Positions 10,095 to 18,635 of a stretch of DNA of 64,000 nucleotides are shown in pieces. The stretch is taken from the NCBI RefSeq assembly GCF_000241465.1, contig NZ_JH584235.1:1250017-1314016 (forward strand), written 5' to 3'. The position numbers and the translations under genes were made by a program. The notes beneath the pieces are model-generated. The model saw only the letters and a program-made list of their open reading frames with translations, ran no database searches and was not told the origin of the DNA. The DNA comes from Sphingomonas echinoides ATCC 14820 (lineage in GTDB: Bacteria; Pseudomonadota; Alphaproteobacteria; Sphingomonadales; Sphingomonadaceae). Positions within the stretch are counted from its first letter, which is position 1. Every line of letters starts with the position of its first letter.

Positions 10095-11830
10095 TGTTCC
10101 TCCGCGCCGCTCGGCGGCGTTGCCCCGGCGACGAGAGTCAGCATCGGCCGGAGATCGCTAATATCCACATCGCGCCTCGCATCGGGCATCACACCCAGGA
10201 TCGCCCCGGTCCGCGCGATCACTCGCCCCACCACCGGCGCAGCGTTCCATGCCGCCGTCTTCCAGCCGGCCGTTTCCCTGGTGCCTTCGGGCGAATCGAG
10301 CATGGCCAGCACCACATAGCGCGGCGCGTCCATCGGGAAAGCGGCAACGAAGGTGGCGACGTTGCGGTGATGATCATAGCCGCCGTTCGACGCCGCTTCG
10401 GCGGTGCCGGTCTTGCCGCCAACGCGGTAGCCCGGCGCATCGCCCTTGCGCCCGGTGCCATAGAGGCAGACGAGCCGCAGGAGCTGGCGCATCCGCGCGC
10501 TGGTCGCCTCAGACAGCACCCGCCGCCCTGCCGGTGCCTGTCCGGGCGCGACCTTGAGCAAGGTGGTTGGCCGCCAAATCCCGCCATTGACCATCGTCGC
10601 ATAGGCGTTCGCCAAGTGCAGCGGCGTCACCGCGATGCCATGGCCGTACGCCGTCGTCATCACCGTGGTGCGGCCCCAATAGCGCGGCCAGATCGGGCCG
10701 GCCCGCTCGCGCAATTCGATCGACGGGCGCTCGCCAAAGCCCATGCCGGTGAACATCGCGGACAGCTTGTCCTTGCCCAGTTCGTCCGCGATCCGTGCCG
10801 TCGCCACATTGGACGAGTAGATCAGCGTTTCAGGGATGTTGAGCCAGCGCTTCGGATCGCCGCGTTCGTCGTGAATCGTGAAGCCACCGACCTTGAGCGG
10901 CGCGGTCGCATCGAAGCGGCGCGCCATTGAGGTGATCGTGCCGCTCTGGATCGCGGTCGCCATGGTGATCGGCTTGAAGGTCGAACCGAGTTCATAGACC
11001 GATTGCGTCACATTGTTGCGCAGCGCGTCGCTGGTCGTGCCGGTCAGCTTGTTGGGATTGTAGACCGGCAGCGAGACCATCGCGAGCACTTCCCCGGTGT
11101 GCACGTCCAGCACCAGCCCAGTCGCCGCCTTGGCCTGGAAGGTGATCATCGCCCGGCCGAGTTCGCTCTCCATCGCCGTCTGCACGCGCGCGTCGATTGA
11201 CAGTGCGATCGGTTCGCCGCGGTGGCGCGGGTCGGTCAGTCGCGTATCGAAGGCACGCTCGATCCCGGCGCGGCCCATGATGTTGGGGTCGGTCGCGGTC
11301 GGCCCGATATAGCCAAGCGCATGCGCCGCCATCGTCGATTGCGGATAGAGCCGCTCGGGCTCGCGCGCGAAGACGATGCCGGGTTCGCCGAGCGCGTGGA
11401 TCTGGTTCACCATCGCGGGCGAGGCATGTTTGTCGAGATAGGTGAACTTGGCCTTCATCGTCAGGCGTTGCAGATACCAGGCCGAATCATGCTCGGGCAT
11501 CGCCGCCGCCAGGCGATCCGCCAGGCCTTGGCGATCGCCCAGCAATTCCGCCGGACGCACGCCGATTGTCCAGGCTTCGATCGTGCGCGCCAGCGGCTGG
11601 CCGTTGCGATCCAGAATGTCGGCGCGCACCACCGGATTGACCGTCAGCGTCGCCGCCCCGGCGGGGGAGCCGAGCAGCCCCAGCAGCGCGATCCGCACGA
11701 TCACCAGCAGGAAGCCCGCGCCAATCAGCAGCATCAGCATCATCAACCGCACATGCGCAACCGCGACCAGCGCATGGCGCTGATCGCTCGATCGCCTGGC
11801 TGGGAGGGGGCGCGCGACGAGGGTGCTCAT
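10091..11830 (-). CDS. ftsI: Peptidoglycan D,D-transpeptidase FtsI (penicillin-binding protein 3)
   Basis: FtsI cross-links septal peptidoglycan in the periplasm and partners with FtsW. The 579-residue class B PBP has one membrane span at about residues 28-52, a dimerisation domain starting at ADILDRNGQPLA, and an intact transpeptidase domain. The catalytic serine is in STFK (283-286), followed by SSN (339-341) and KTGT (473-476). The ATG overlaps the end of ftsL (ATGA) and the stop overlaps murE. All active-site motifs are present, so nothing suggests loss of function. Confidence 0.96.
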   Translation of the reverse strand: MSTLVARPLPARRSSDQRHALVAVAHVRLMMLMLLIGAGFLLVIVRIALLGLLGSPAGAATLTVNPVVRADILDRNGQPLARTIEAWTIGVRPAELLGDRQGLADRLAAAMPEHDSAWYLQRLTMKAKFTYLDKHASPAMVNQIHALGEPGIVFAREPERLYPQSTMAAHALGYIGPTATDPNIMGRAGIERAFDTRLTDPRHRGEPIALSIDARVQTAMESELGRAMITFQAKAATGLVLDVHTGEVLAMVSLPVYNPNKLTGTTSDALRNNVTQSVYELGSTFKPITMATAIQSGTITSMARRFDATAPLKVGGFTIHDERGDPKRWLNIPETLIYSSNVATARIADELGKDKLSAMFTGMGFGERPSIELRERAGPIWPRYWGRTTVMTTAYGHGIAVTPLHLANAYATMVNGGIWRPTTLLKVAPGQAPAGRRVLSEATSARMRQLLRLVCLYGTGRKGDAPGYRVGGKTGTAEAASNGGYDHHRNVATFVAAFPMDAPRYVVLAMLDSPEGTRETAGWKTAAWNAAPVVGRVIARTGAILGVMPDARRDVDISDLRPMLTLVAGATPPSGAEEQ

Positions 11831-12432
11831 CGCGCCGACCGGCTTTCCGCTCGAGCGCCGCTGCGCAAATCCCCGATCATGCTATCGTCGAGCAAGGCCC
11901 GGTCGAGCATCGCGACCGCGGCACGCGGCCTGGGCGGCGCGGCTGCGGCCATCGCCGTGCGCGCAGGCGGTGCGGCACGCTGGGCCGCTGGCCCTTCGAC
12001 TCGCGCAGCAGGTGTCGTGGCAGTGGCCGCGTGCAGGACAGGTTGCGTCGCAGGAGACCGCTCGGTGGTCATCGCGGTAACGGGTGCTGCGGGCACGAAC
12101 GAGGCCATCTGCACGGCGGGCGTGCCGGGCGCAGGGGCGCTGCCCGGTTCGATCGACGCGAGCGCGGCCTCATCCTGCACGAACTGCCCTTCGGCCGGTG
12201 CGACCAGCCCGAGCGTCTCGGCATTCCATTTATCGAGCTGCGCGAGGTTGGCGCGAGTGTCGAATTCGGTTTCCAGCGCGCGGATATCCCGCCGCGCGCG
12301 TTCGATCTCGCTCGCGGTACGGTCGAGCTTCTTGCGCTCCGCCGCGACCTGCAGCGGCACGAGCAGAAAGCCGAGCGCCACCGCGACGCCAGCCAGAAAC
12401 CATCCGAGACTCTTCCACGCCAGCCCCAGCAT
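11827..12432 (-). CDS. ftsL: FtsL-like cell division protein with long Ala/Pro-rich C-terminus
   Basis: FtsL is a bitopic divisome scaffold that works with FtsB and FtsQ and activates FtsWI. The predicted protein has a short cytoplasmic end, one hydrophobic span (about residues 8-27), then a coiled-coil stretch rich in Glu/Arg with EIERARRDIRALETEFDTR, followed by NLAQLDKWNAETLGL. Identity rests mainly on position between rsmH and ftsI and on this topology, since FtsL sequences are poorly conserved. With 201 residues it is about twice the length of enterobacterial FtsL; the second half is Ala/Pro/Thr-rich and low complexity. The ATG at 12432 overlaps the rsmH stop (TAATG). Confidence 0.8.
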   Translation of the reverse strand: MLGLAWKSLGWFLAGVAVALGFLLVPLQVAAERKKLDRTASEIERARRDIRALETEFDTRANLAQLDKWNAETLGLVAPAEGQFVQDEAALASIEPGSAPAPGTPAVQMASFVPAAPVTAMTTERSPATQPVLHAATATTPAARVEGPAAQRAAPPARTAMAAAAPPRPRAAVAMLDRALLDDSMIGDLRSGARAESRSAR

Positions 12433-13391
12433 TATAGCAATCCCTCTGTCCCAGGTGTTTCCGGCCACGCCGCCGCACCGGTACGCCGTGCGGTGCGCAA
12501 GGTGGCCGACCGCGCACGCGGGTTGCGCGCGATCTCGTCTTCGCTGGCGCGAACCCCGCGCCCGACCTGCTCGAAGCTCGGCGCATGTTTCGCCGCCACT
12601 TCGGGCAAATGCCGTGATCCCGATGGCAAGCCGCCCGAGCGCTCGCGCAGGAAGCGCTTGACCATGCGGTCTTCGAGGCTGTGAAACGTCACCACCGCCA
12701 GCCGCCCGCCAGGCGCGAGCACGCGCTCTGCCGCCGCGAGACCGTCGGCCAGCTCGCCCAATTCGCGGTTGATGTGGATGCGGATCGCCTGAAAGGTCCG
12801 CGTCGCCGGGTCCTTCTTGTCATGCGGTTTGTAGCCAAGCGCACGGCGCACGACATGCGCCAGCTCACTCGTCCGCGTGATCGGGCGCGCCGCGACGATC
12901 GCGCGCGCGACCCGCTTGGCGCGCGGCTCCTCGCCGTAAGTCTTGAGCACATCGGCGATCCGGCCTTCGTCGGCTTCGTTGACGAAGTCGGCGGCGCTTT
13001 CGCCCTCCTGGCTCATCCGCATATCGAGCGGACCGTCCGACTGGAAACTGAACCCGCGCTCGGCCTGATCGAGCTGCATCGACGACACGCCGATGTCCAT
13101 CGTCACGCCCTGCACCGGCACGACGTCGCGCGCGGTCAATTCGGCATCCAGCGCGGAGAAGGTGGCAGGGACAAGCGTCAGCGCACCATCGGCGTCGCGT
13201 ACCAACGGCTCGCCCGCCGCGATAGCATCGGGGTCGCGATCGAAGGCGAAGACGCGGGCACCGCGCGCCAGCATCGCGCGGGTATAGCCGCCCGCGCCGA
13301 AGGTCGCATCGACATGCACCGCGCCCGCGTCGATGGCGAGCGCATCGACCACTTCGTCGAGCAGCACCGGAATGTGCGGGGCGTCGCTCAC
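12432..13391 (-). CDS. rsmH: 16S rRNA (cytosine-1402-N4)-methyltransferase RsmH
   Basis: RsmH (MraW) methylates N4 of C1402 in 16S rRNA using S-adenosylmethionine. The 319-residue protein shows [13 protein letters not shown], the SAM loop [49 protein letters not shown] and [13 protein letters not shown]. The GTG at 13391 is chosen because it overlaps the mraZ stop (GTGA); the longer open frame upstream is inside mraZ. It is the normal second gene of the dcw operon. Confidence 0.95.
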   Translation of the reverse strand: MSDAPHIPVLLDEVVDALAIDAGAVHVDATFGAGGYTRAMLARGARVFAFDRDPDAIAAGEPLVRDADGALTLVPATFSALDAELTARDVVPVQGVTMDIGVSSMQLDQAERGFSFQSDGPLDMRMSQEGESAADFVNEADEGRIADVLKTYGEEPRAKRVARAIVAARPITRTSELAHVVRRALGYKPHDKKDPATRTFQAIRIHINRELGELADGLAAAERVLAPGGRLAVVTFHSLEDRMVKRFLRERSGGLPSGSRHLPEVAAKHAPSFEQVGRGVRASEDEIARNPRARSATLRTARRTGAAAWPETPGTEGLL

Positions 13392-13912
13392 AGCGCGATC
13401 CCCTTCACCTTGCAGTGGTAGCGGCATGCCGCCTGCATCGCCGGATCGACATCGACCGCGTCGATCAACGTCTTCGGATCCCAAATCTCGATCCAGTCGA
13501 ACGTGCCCCAGAAGAAGGCGTTTTCCCCGATATTGGCGTAATCGCGCGGGAAGCCGGGCATGATGAAGCGGCCCGATCCATCGAACGGCACGGGCTCGCC
13601 GCTCGCGCCGCGGCGCTTCAGATTGTAATTGGGCTCGCCCAGTTCATTGAGCTGGCGCGCCTGGATCGCCTCGATCTCGGCCTTCAGGATCTTGACGTAA
13701 GCGGGGTCGTAAGCGCGCAGGCACTTCTGCTGCGGGTGGACACCGACGATGACGGTGCCGCCATCCTTGCCATCGGCGCGCGGGCTGTTCGCCGCCAGCG
13801 CCTGTCTGAGCGATGCAGGAATCGCAACCCGGCCCTTGTCATCGACAAGACCGAGGCCGTCCCCCTGATATTCGCTCCGGTCGTCCACGCTTACCCCGCA
13901 CTCGGTGGGCAA
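13388..13912 (-). CDS. mraZ: Transcriptional regulator MraZ
   Basis: MraZ is an AbrB-fold DNA-binding protein that represses the dcw operon from its own promoter by binding spaced TGGG/GGGG repeats. The 174-residue protein has two SpoVT-AbrB-like repeats, [20 protein letters not shown] at the N-terminus and a [10 protein letters not shown] repeat further on. The best start is TTG at 13912, with the purine-rich GGGGAGAGG just upstream; a GTG at 13888 lacks a comparable ribosome site. It is longer than the roughly 150-residue enterobacterial protein. Its probable operators are the GGGGA arrays at 14020-14208. Confidence 0.9.
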   Translation of the reverse strand: MPTECGVSVDDRSEYQGDGLGLVDDKGRVAIPASLRQALAANSPRADGKDGGTVIVGVHPQQKCLRAYDPAYVKILKAEIEAIQARQLNELGEPNYNLKRRGASGEPVPFDGSGRFIMPGFPRDYANIGENAFFWGTFDWIEIWDPKTLIDAVDVDPAMQAACRYHCKVKGIAL

Positions 13913-14221
13913 GCCTCTCCCCTGCCCAGAATCGCGGGTTCGCGACGCTAGGTGCCCGCATGGTCAGCGCATGGTGCGCAGGCGAGATGAGTCTGCCCCT
14001 GATGAAGCAGAAGCTACACGGGGCCAGCTGGGGACACAAGGGGAAACGCGGGGATTTGACGGGACAAAGCCTCAATCGCTTCGATTCTCCACGGATTTTT
14101 TGCGCGTCATATCAGCTCGTTCTTGATGCGTTCGCGTCGGGATAGGGGATTTTCGGGGACGTGGTGGGCAAAACCGGTGGCAGCGGGGCGTTTTCCCCAC
14201 AAATCCCCGGAAACGAGGTAA
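13913..14221 (-). promoter_or_regulatory. mraZ upstream region with MraZ-box-like GGGGA arrays and a candidate promoter
   Basis: This 309-base stretch has no credible gene. On the plus strand NGGGA motifs begin at 14020 (GGGGC), 14030, 14040, 14050 and 14060, an exact 10-base period. A second array begins at 14145, 14155 and 14165 (the last TGGGC). Two more GGGGA units, again 10 bases apart, lie on the minus strand at 14208-14204 and 14198-14194. MraZ operators in other bacteria are TGGGN repeats separated by five bases, so these fit well. A weak promoter reading toward mraZ, TTGTGT (14039-14034) and TAGCTT (14016-14011) with a 17-base spacer, overlaps the first array, as expected for autorepression. 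The motif spacing is certain; the function is inferred. Confidence 0.65.
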
Positions 14222-14530
14222 TCACCGAACCGACGCTGCAGCAGCCTTTGGCGGCAGCGTGTCGCTCTGGTTGCTGGCAGGGGCAACCGCACTCGGCGCG
14301 ACGCCGAGCTCCGCCAACGGCTCCTTCGCGGAATCGGTCGAATTTCCGGAGACCATGGTGGCGACAACGTCAGGCCGCGCACTGCCAATCGCCGAGACTT
14401 GCCGGTCGCGGCTGACCGTCGCGAAGATCGCGGCAGCAAGCCCGATCAGCAGCAGGACCGCCGCGAGGCCGATCATCCCGACTTTCGCACGCTGCATCGT
14501 CTGCGTTGGATCTTGAGCGAGAATTTTCAT
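14222..14530 (-). CDS. Small single-pass membrane protein of unknown function
   Basis: The family is not recognised. The 102-residue product starts at ATG 14530 (MKILAQDP), has a basic segment, one strong hydrophobic span at about residues 17-38 (VGMIGLAAVLLLIGLAAAIF), and a Ser/Ala/Pro-rich outer segment of about 60 residues. It is transcribed in the direction of mraZ and lies just upstream of the mraZ control region, so it could share or read through into dcw transcription. Codon use and GC content match the neighbours. It is probably a real gene, but no activity can be assigned. Confidence 0.6.
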   Translation of the reverse strand: MKILAQDPTQTMQRAKVGMIGLAAVLLLIGLAAAIFATVSRDRQVSAIGSARPDVVATMVSGNSTDSAKEPLAELGVAPSAVAPASNQSDTLPPKAAAASVR

Positions 14531-14584
14531 AGGCTGTGGCATAAATGTAACGCGTTAACGCGCGCTTGTCGATGCCGACAATTC

Positions 14585-15574
14585 TCAGCCCTTAAGCCAG
14601 GGCGGAACCGCCAGCCCTTTCTGTTCCAACCAAGCGCGATTGTAGAGCGTTGAGAGATAGCGAAAACCGGTATCGCACAGGATCGTCGCCACGCGGCTGC
14701 CTGGCCCGAGTTGGCGCGCGAGGCGCACCGCCCCTGCGACGTTGATGCCCGAGGACAGGCCCAGACACAGCCCCTCTTCGGCCAGCAGCCGGGTCACCCA
14801 TTCCATGCCCTCCGCATCCGAAATGCGGAATTGCGTATCGATCGGCGCGCCTTCCAGATTGGCGGTGATTCGCCCCTGCCCGATCCCTTCGGCGACCGAA
14901 GAGCCTTCGGCCTTCAACTCGCCATGCGCATAATATTCATACAGCGCCGCGCCATGCGGGTCGCTGAGCGCGATGCAGACTGCCTCGTCCTTGGCCTTCA
15001 GCCCCATCCCCACGCCCGCGATCGTACCGCCGGTGCCCGCCGCACAGGTGAAGCCATCGATTCGCCCGTCCATCTGCGCCCAGATCTCTTCGGCCGTGCC
15101 CACAATATGCGCGCGGCGGTTGGCGATATTGTCGAACTGATTGGCCCAGACCGCGTTCGCTGTTTCCTCGGCGATGCGGCGCGAGGTGTGCACAAAATGC
15201 GCCGGGTTCGAATAGGGGGCCGCCGGAACCAGCACGAGTTCAGCCCCGAGCGCGCGCAGCGTGTCCATTTTCTCGCGGCTTTGCGTCTCGGGCATCACGA
15301 TGATGGTGCGGTAGCCCTTGGCATTGGCGACCAGCGCCAGCCCGATACCGGTATTGCCCGCAGTCCCCTCGACAAAGCACCCGCCGGGCTCGATCAGCCC
15401 GCGCGCCTCCGCATCCTCGACGATACCCAGCGCCGCACGATCCTTTACCGAGGCACCGGGATTGGCAAATTCGCATTTGCCGTAAATCTCGCCCCCGGCC
15501 GCCTCGCTTGGCCCTTTGAGCAGGACAAGCGGGGTATTGCCGATGAGCGCGAGCGTATTTGGGGTGGTATGCAT
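14585..15574 (-). CDS. cysK: Cysteine synthase A (O-acetylserine sulfhydrylase)
   Basis: A PLP-dependent enzyme that forms L-cysteine from O-acetylserine and sulfide. The 329-residue fold type II protein has IGNTPLV near the N-terminus, the PLP lysine in NPGASVKDRA (Lys44), the substrate/phosphate loop EGTAGNTGIG (Ala where many family members have Ser in TSGNTG), and the PLP phosphate loop GTGGTIAGVG. The start at ATG 15574 has GGGAG eight bases upstream; the longer open frame adds 53 residues with no family resemblance. It is divergent from the lipoprotein gene at 15814. A cystathionine beta-synthase-type role cannot be excluded from sequence alone. Confidence 0.88.
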   Translation of the reverse strand: MHTTPNTLALIGNTPLVLLKGPSEAAGGEIYGKCEFANPGASVKDRAALGIVEDAEARGLIEPGGCFVEGTAGNTGIGLALVANAKGYRTIIVMPETQSREKMDTLRALGAELVLVPAAPYSNPAHFVHTSRRIAEETANAVWANQFDNIANRRAHIVGTAEEIWAQMDGRIDGFTCAAGTGGTIAGVGMGLKAKDEAVCIALSDPHGAALYEYYAHGELKAEGSSVAEGIGQGRITANLEGAPIDTQFRISDAEGMEWVTRLLAEEGLCLGLSSGINVAGAVRLARQLGPGSRVATILCDTGFRYLSTLYNRAWLEQKGLAVPPWLKG

Positions 15575-15813
15575 GCTCCCGAAATGCCGCGTGTTGGCAG
15601 CGGGGGCAAGCGAGCGTTGCTTGGGCGCACACAAGCCTGGTCGTTTAGCGGAACGGGATGCGGGGCTCCTCACCCCAATCGGCACAAAATCTCGGCCGAA
15701 AACCGGCGAAAATGTGGAGCTTGCGTTACACAATTATTGCAGCGCAAAAATCATGTTCCTTACGGGAAACACCACTCTTGACGCCCCGTGCTGCGTGCGC
15801 GAAGAAAAATGCC

Positions 15814-16188
15814 ATGACCAAGCGCATCCTCCCCGCCGCCGCCCTTTTCCTGATGCTGTCGGCTTGTGAAAACAAGCCGACCGAAGTGTCGACCGTCGCG
15901 CCCGACCCGATGGCGGCCGTGCTGGCCAACAAGGCCCCGGTGGAACTGCCGCCGGCGATCAAGAAGGAAGTGACGTTCCGCTGCAAGGATAACAGCCTGG
16001 TCTACGTCACCTTCTTCCAGGGCGACAAGCAGGCGCTGGTCAAGGCGACCGAGAAGGGCACGCCGACCAAGCTCACCGCGGAAAAGGCGGGCGATCCGCT
16101 CAAAGCGGATGGCTATGAGATGACGGGCAATGAAAAGGCGGTAACGCTGACGCAGCCCGGCAAGCCCAAGCAGCTTTGCGATATCTGA
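15814..16188 (+). CDS. Small lipoprotein resembling MliC (C-type lysozyme inhibitor family)
   Basis: The 124-residue product begins with a signal peptide ending in a lipobox (LMLSAC, Cys about residue 17), so it is probably anchored to the periplasmic face of a membrane. The mature part has TFRCKDNSLVYVTFF and a C-terminal KQLC, with a YEMTGNEKAVTLT segment between. This layout, two cysteines framing a beta-rich domain, resembles MliC/PliC inhibitors that protect peptidoglycan from C-type lysozyme. The lipoprotein call is firm; the MliC call is tentative. The start is ATG 15814, inside a longer open frame. Confidence 0.6.
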   Translation: MTKRILPAAALFLMLSACENKPTEVSTVAPDPMAAVLANKAPVELPPAIKKEVTFRCKDNSLVYVTFFQGDKQALVKATEKGTPTKLTAEKAGDPLKADGYEMTGNEKAVTLTQPGKPKQLCDI

Positions 16189-16260
16189 TCCTCGGCACCG
16201 GTTGCACGTATCGTCGGCATTCGCCACGATAGGCCGTTCCTGAGCGAGGGGCTTAAAACA

Positions 16261-16986
16261 GTGTCGACGATTGCGATCTACAGTTTGAAGGGCGGCGTGG
16301 GCAAAACCACGCTCGCCGTCAACCTTTCCTGGGCATCGGCGACGCTGTCCTCGCGTCGCACGTTGTTGTGGGATCTCGATCCGCAAGCGGCCAGCACCTT
16401 TTTGCTGTCGCAGCGCGCCGAGAACGGCAAGCTCAAGGATCAGGCGCAATCGGTCTTCGCCAAGGATGTCGAACCCGACAAACTGATTGAAAAGACCGCG
16501 ACGCCTCGGCTCGATCTGATCGGGGCCGATGCCTCGTTGCGCGGGCTCGATCTGCTGTTTCACGAACTCGACAAGAAGAAGCGCCTGCAAAAGCTGCTGG
16601 TCGGGTTGCGCAAGGATTATGACCGCATCCTGCTCGACTGTCCGCCCGGCCTGACCGAGACCAGCGACCAGGTCATGCGCGCGGCCGATCTGATCGTCGT
16701 TCCGGTCATCCCCTCGCCGCTGTCCGAGCGCGCACTGGCCGAGGTGATCAAGCACCTTGGTACCAAGGCGCAGATCATGCCGGTGCATTCGATGGTCGAT
16801 CGTCGCCGCAAGCTCCATGCCGAGGCACTTGCGCGCCATCCCGATTGGCCCGTGGTCCCGATGGCGAGCCTGATCGAACAGGTCACCGCCAGGCGCGCCC
16901 CAGTCGGCAGCTTTGCCGCGCGCTCTGCGGGGGCACAGGCATTCGCGCATTTGTGGCAGGCGATCGAGCGCCGCCTGGCTGCGTGA
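16261..16986 (+). CDS. ParA/MinD-family P-loop ATPase, orphan
   Basis: The 241-residue protein has the deviant Walker A loop KGGVGKTT at residues 10-17, the DLDPQAAS switch at about 38-45 and a Walker B region ILLDCPPGL at 123-131, all as in ParA/Soj ATPases that position DNA or protein cargo on the nucleoid. No parB or parS lies nearby, so it is unlikely to be the main chromosome partition ParA and more likely an orphan positioning ATPase. The start is GTG at 16261. Its stop overlaps the aat start (GTGA), so the two are probably cotranscribed. Confidence 0.8.
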   Translation: MSTIAIYSLKGGVGKTTLAVNLSWASATLSSRRTLLWDLDPQAASTFLLSQRAENGKLKDQAQSVFAKDVEPDKLIEKTATPRLDLIGADASLRGLDLLFHELDKKKRLQKLLVGLRKDYDRILLDCPPGLTETSDQVMRAADLIVVPVIPSPLSERALAEVIKHLGTKAQIMPVHSMVDRRRKLHAEALARHPDWPVVPMASLIEQVTARRAPVGSFAARSAGAQAFAHLWQAIERRLAA

Positions 16987-17744
16987 CCCGCGCCACGGAC
17001 GACACACCCTCCCCTCGCCAAAGGCTCGACCCGCAACTGGTGCTGAGGGCCTATTCGGTCGGTGTCTTTCCGATGGCCGACAGCCGTGACGCCGAAGAGG
17101 TCTATTGGGTCGAACCGCAAGAGCGGGCGATCCTGCCGCTCGATGGCTTTCATCTCTCGCATTCGCTGCGCAAGACCATCGCCGCGGATCGTTATCGCGT
17201 CACTGCGGACACCGCCTTTGCGCAAACGCTGCGGTTGTGCGCCGAATCGGTTCCGAACCGCCCGGACACCTGGATCAACCCTGGGATCGAACGCGTGTTC
17301 ATCCAGCTTCACGCGATGGGCTATGCGCATTCGGTCGAGGTCTGGGACGGGACGACGCTGGTTGGCGGGCTCTACGGATTGGCGCTGGGGCGTGCCTTTT
17401 TTGGCGAAAGCATGGTCAGTCGCGCGCGCGATGCGTCGAAAGTGGCGATAGCCTGGCTGGTGGCGCGGCTACGCGTTGGCGGCTTCACGCTGCTGGATTG
17501 CCAGTTCATGACCGATCACCTCGCCTCGTTGGGCGCGATCGAGATCAGCCGTAGCGATTATCTCGTGGCGTTGTCCGAAGCGATTGCGGGGGCTGTGGGC
17601 TCGGACGCGTCCGCGGCCGGAGTGGGCGATTTCTTCGCGCTGGATCGCACGACCTCGCCGGTGTTGGACAAACCGGTTCCCGCCACAGAATTGGGCCCAC
17701 CCTCCGGGAAGGTCATCGCGCAGCTTTTGACCCACACGTCATAA
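16983..17744 (+). CDS. aat: Leucyl/phenylalanyl-tRNA--protein transferase
   Basis: Aat transfers Leu or Phe from charged tRNA to proteins with N-terminal Arg or Lys, marking them for ClpAP (N-end rule). The 253-residue protein shows AYSVGVFPMAD, YWVEPQERAILP, TWINPGIERVFIQLH, HSVEVWDGTTLVGGLYGLALG, FFGESMVS and DCQFMTDHLASLGA, the usual core. The GTG at 16983 overlaps the parA stop. Its last 187 bases overlap the convergent DUF2155 gene; the terminal GKVIAQLLTHTS looks like a normal Aat end, so the overlap is probably real. Confidence 0.93.
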   Translation: MTRATDDTPSPRQRLDPQLVLRAYSVGVFPMADSRDAEEVYWVEPQERAILPLDGFHLSHSLRKTIAADRYRVTADTAFAQTLRLCAESVPNRPDTWINPGIERVFIQLHAMGYAHSVEVWDGTTLVGGLYGLALGRAFFGESMVSRARDASKVAIAWLVARLRVGGFTLLDCQFMTDHLASLGAIEISRSDYLVALSEAIAGAVGSDASAAGVGDFFALDRTTSPVLDKPVPATELGPPSGKVIAQLLTHTS

Positions 17745-18205
17745 ATCGGGTGCTGCACGACATTGAGCGCAGGCCGCTCCTTGAACAGCCAGCCGGAAAA
17801 AACACGCCGCCAGTTCTTGTCGCTGCCCGCGACGTCAACCTGGACGAACGCGCCGGTATAATGTTCCTGCTCCCACGGCGCGGTCTGCTCGCAGGCACGC
17901 AGCCGCACGACGACATCGCCGACCCGCGCCGCTTTGCCGGGTTTCAGCACGATATCGCGCGACACGCCGTTACGCTTGTTCAGCAGTCCCAGGGTCGCCA
18001 CGCGTTCCGCCATCGGCGTCGCCCCGTACCCCGGATCGACGCCACCCCCGACATCGACCGTCACGATGTTACTGGCGCTGGTATCGGCGTCGAGCGCGGT
18101 TTCGGGGGTTTCCTTGGGCACCGGCGCAACCGTTTTCGACGGGCCGCACCCGGCCAGCACGACGGCAAGCACGAGCATCACGCCGCCCGGCGCGGGACGA
18201 ATCAC
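17558..18205 (-). CDS. DUF2155 lipoprotein, convergent with and overlapping aat
   Basis: The 215-residue product has a signal peptide with a lipobox (VVLAGC), then a linker rich in Pro/Thr and the DUF2155 core with a CEQTAPWEQEHYTGAFVQV segment, SGWLFKERPALNVVQHPIYDVWVKSC and its two cysteines. DUF2155 is an alphaproteobacterial family of unknown function often found beside the NDUFA12-like gene and aat. The GTG at 18205 overlaps the stop of the upstream gene (GTGA); a GTG at 18220 is a longer alternative. About 60 C-terminal residues, Ser/Thr/Ala-rich, lie antisense to the end of aat. Confidence 0.82.
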   Translation of the reverse strand: MIRPAPGGVMLVLAVVLAGCGPSKTVAPVPKETPETALDADTSASNIVTVDVGGGVDPGYGATPMAERVATLGLLNKRNGVSRDIVLKPGKAARVGDVVVRLRACEQTAPWEQEHYTGAFVQVDVAGSDKNWRRVFSGWLFKERPALNVVQHPIYDVWVKSCAMTFPEGGPNSVAGTGLSNTGEVVRSSAKKSPTPAADASEPTAPAIASDNATR

Positions 18206-18594
18206 GCGTCGGGCGTCCACGCTTCGTAATCGCCGGTCGCGGGGGCACGCACACCGCCCTTTTCCAGCGCGCCGCTTGGGCGATAGGCGGCTACGGTGCC
18301 GGTCAAATTGGGCTCGGCCGGTTTTTGCCAGGCGCGCGGCGCAGGCAGCGCGCGGGTGGGCACGTCATCGACTTGATGGTGGAGCCAACTGAACCACTCC
18401 GGCGCGACTCGGCTCGAATCATTGGGGCCGTTGTAGATCACCCAGCGGCGCGGGTTGCCTGCGGTATCGCGCCCGCCCTCATAATAGACGTTGCCAAGCG
18501 CGTCTTCGCCTACGCGCGCCTTGCCGCGCAGACCAAAGGCAGTGCCCCAGCTCGCGCCGGTCCACCAGGTGAAAGGATTGAGATTGATGCCCAT
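18202..18594 (-). CDS. NDUFA12-like NADH:ubiquinone oxidoreductase accessory subunit
   Basis: The 130-residue protein resembles the 17.2 kDa (NDUFA12/B17.2) accessory subunit of complex I found in alphaproteobacteria and mitochondria. Visible features are the N-terminal WGTAFGL turn, GEDALGNVYYEG, RRWVIYNGPNDSSRVAPEWFSWLHH and W-Q-K-P near the end, the usual core. It would sit peripherally on complex I near the membrane-arm junction. It is followed by the DUF2155 gene with a 4-base overlap, a conserved alphaproteobacterial pairing. Confidence 0.9.
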   Translation of the reverse strand: MGINLNPFTWWTGASWGTAFGLRGKARVGEDALGNVYYEGGRDTAGNPRRWVIYNGPNDSSRVAPEWFSWLHHQVDDVPTRALPAPRAWQKPAEPNLTGTVAAYRPSGALEKGGVRAPATGDYEAWTPDA

Positions 18595-18635
18595 GAAATG
18601 CGCTTAGCGCGACGCCGTGCTGCCTTCAACTGCGA

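Noticed and set aside
13813..14145. 110-residue plus-strand open frame over the mraZ upstream region
   Set aside because: Partly antisense to mraZ, with no ribosome site or family features; the region is better explained by the GGGGA operator arrays.
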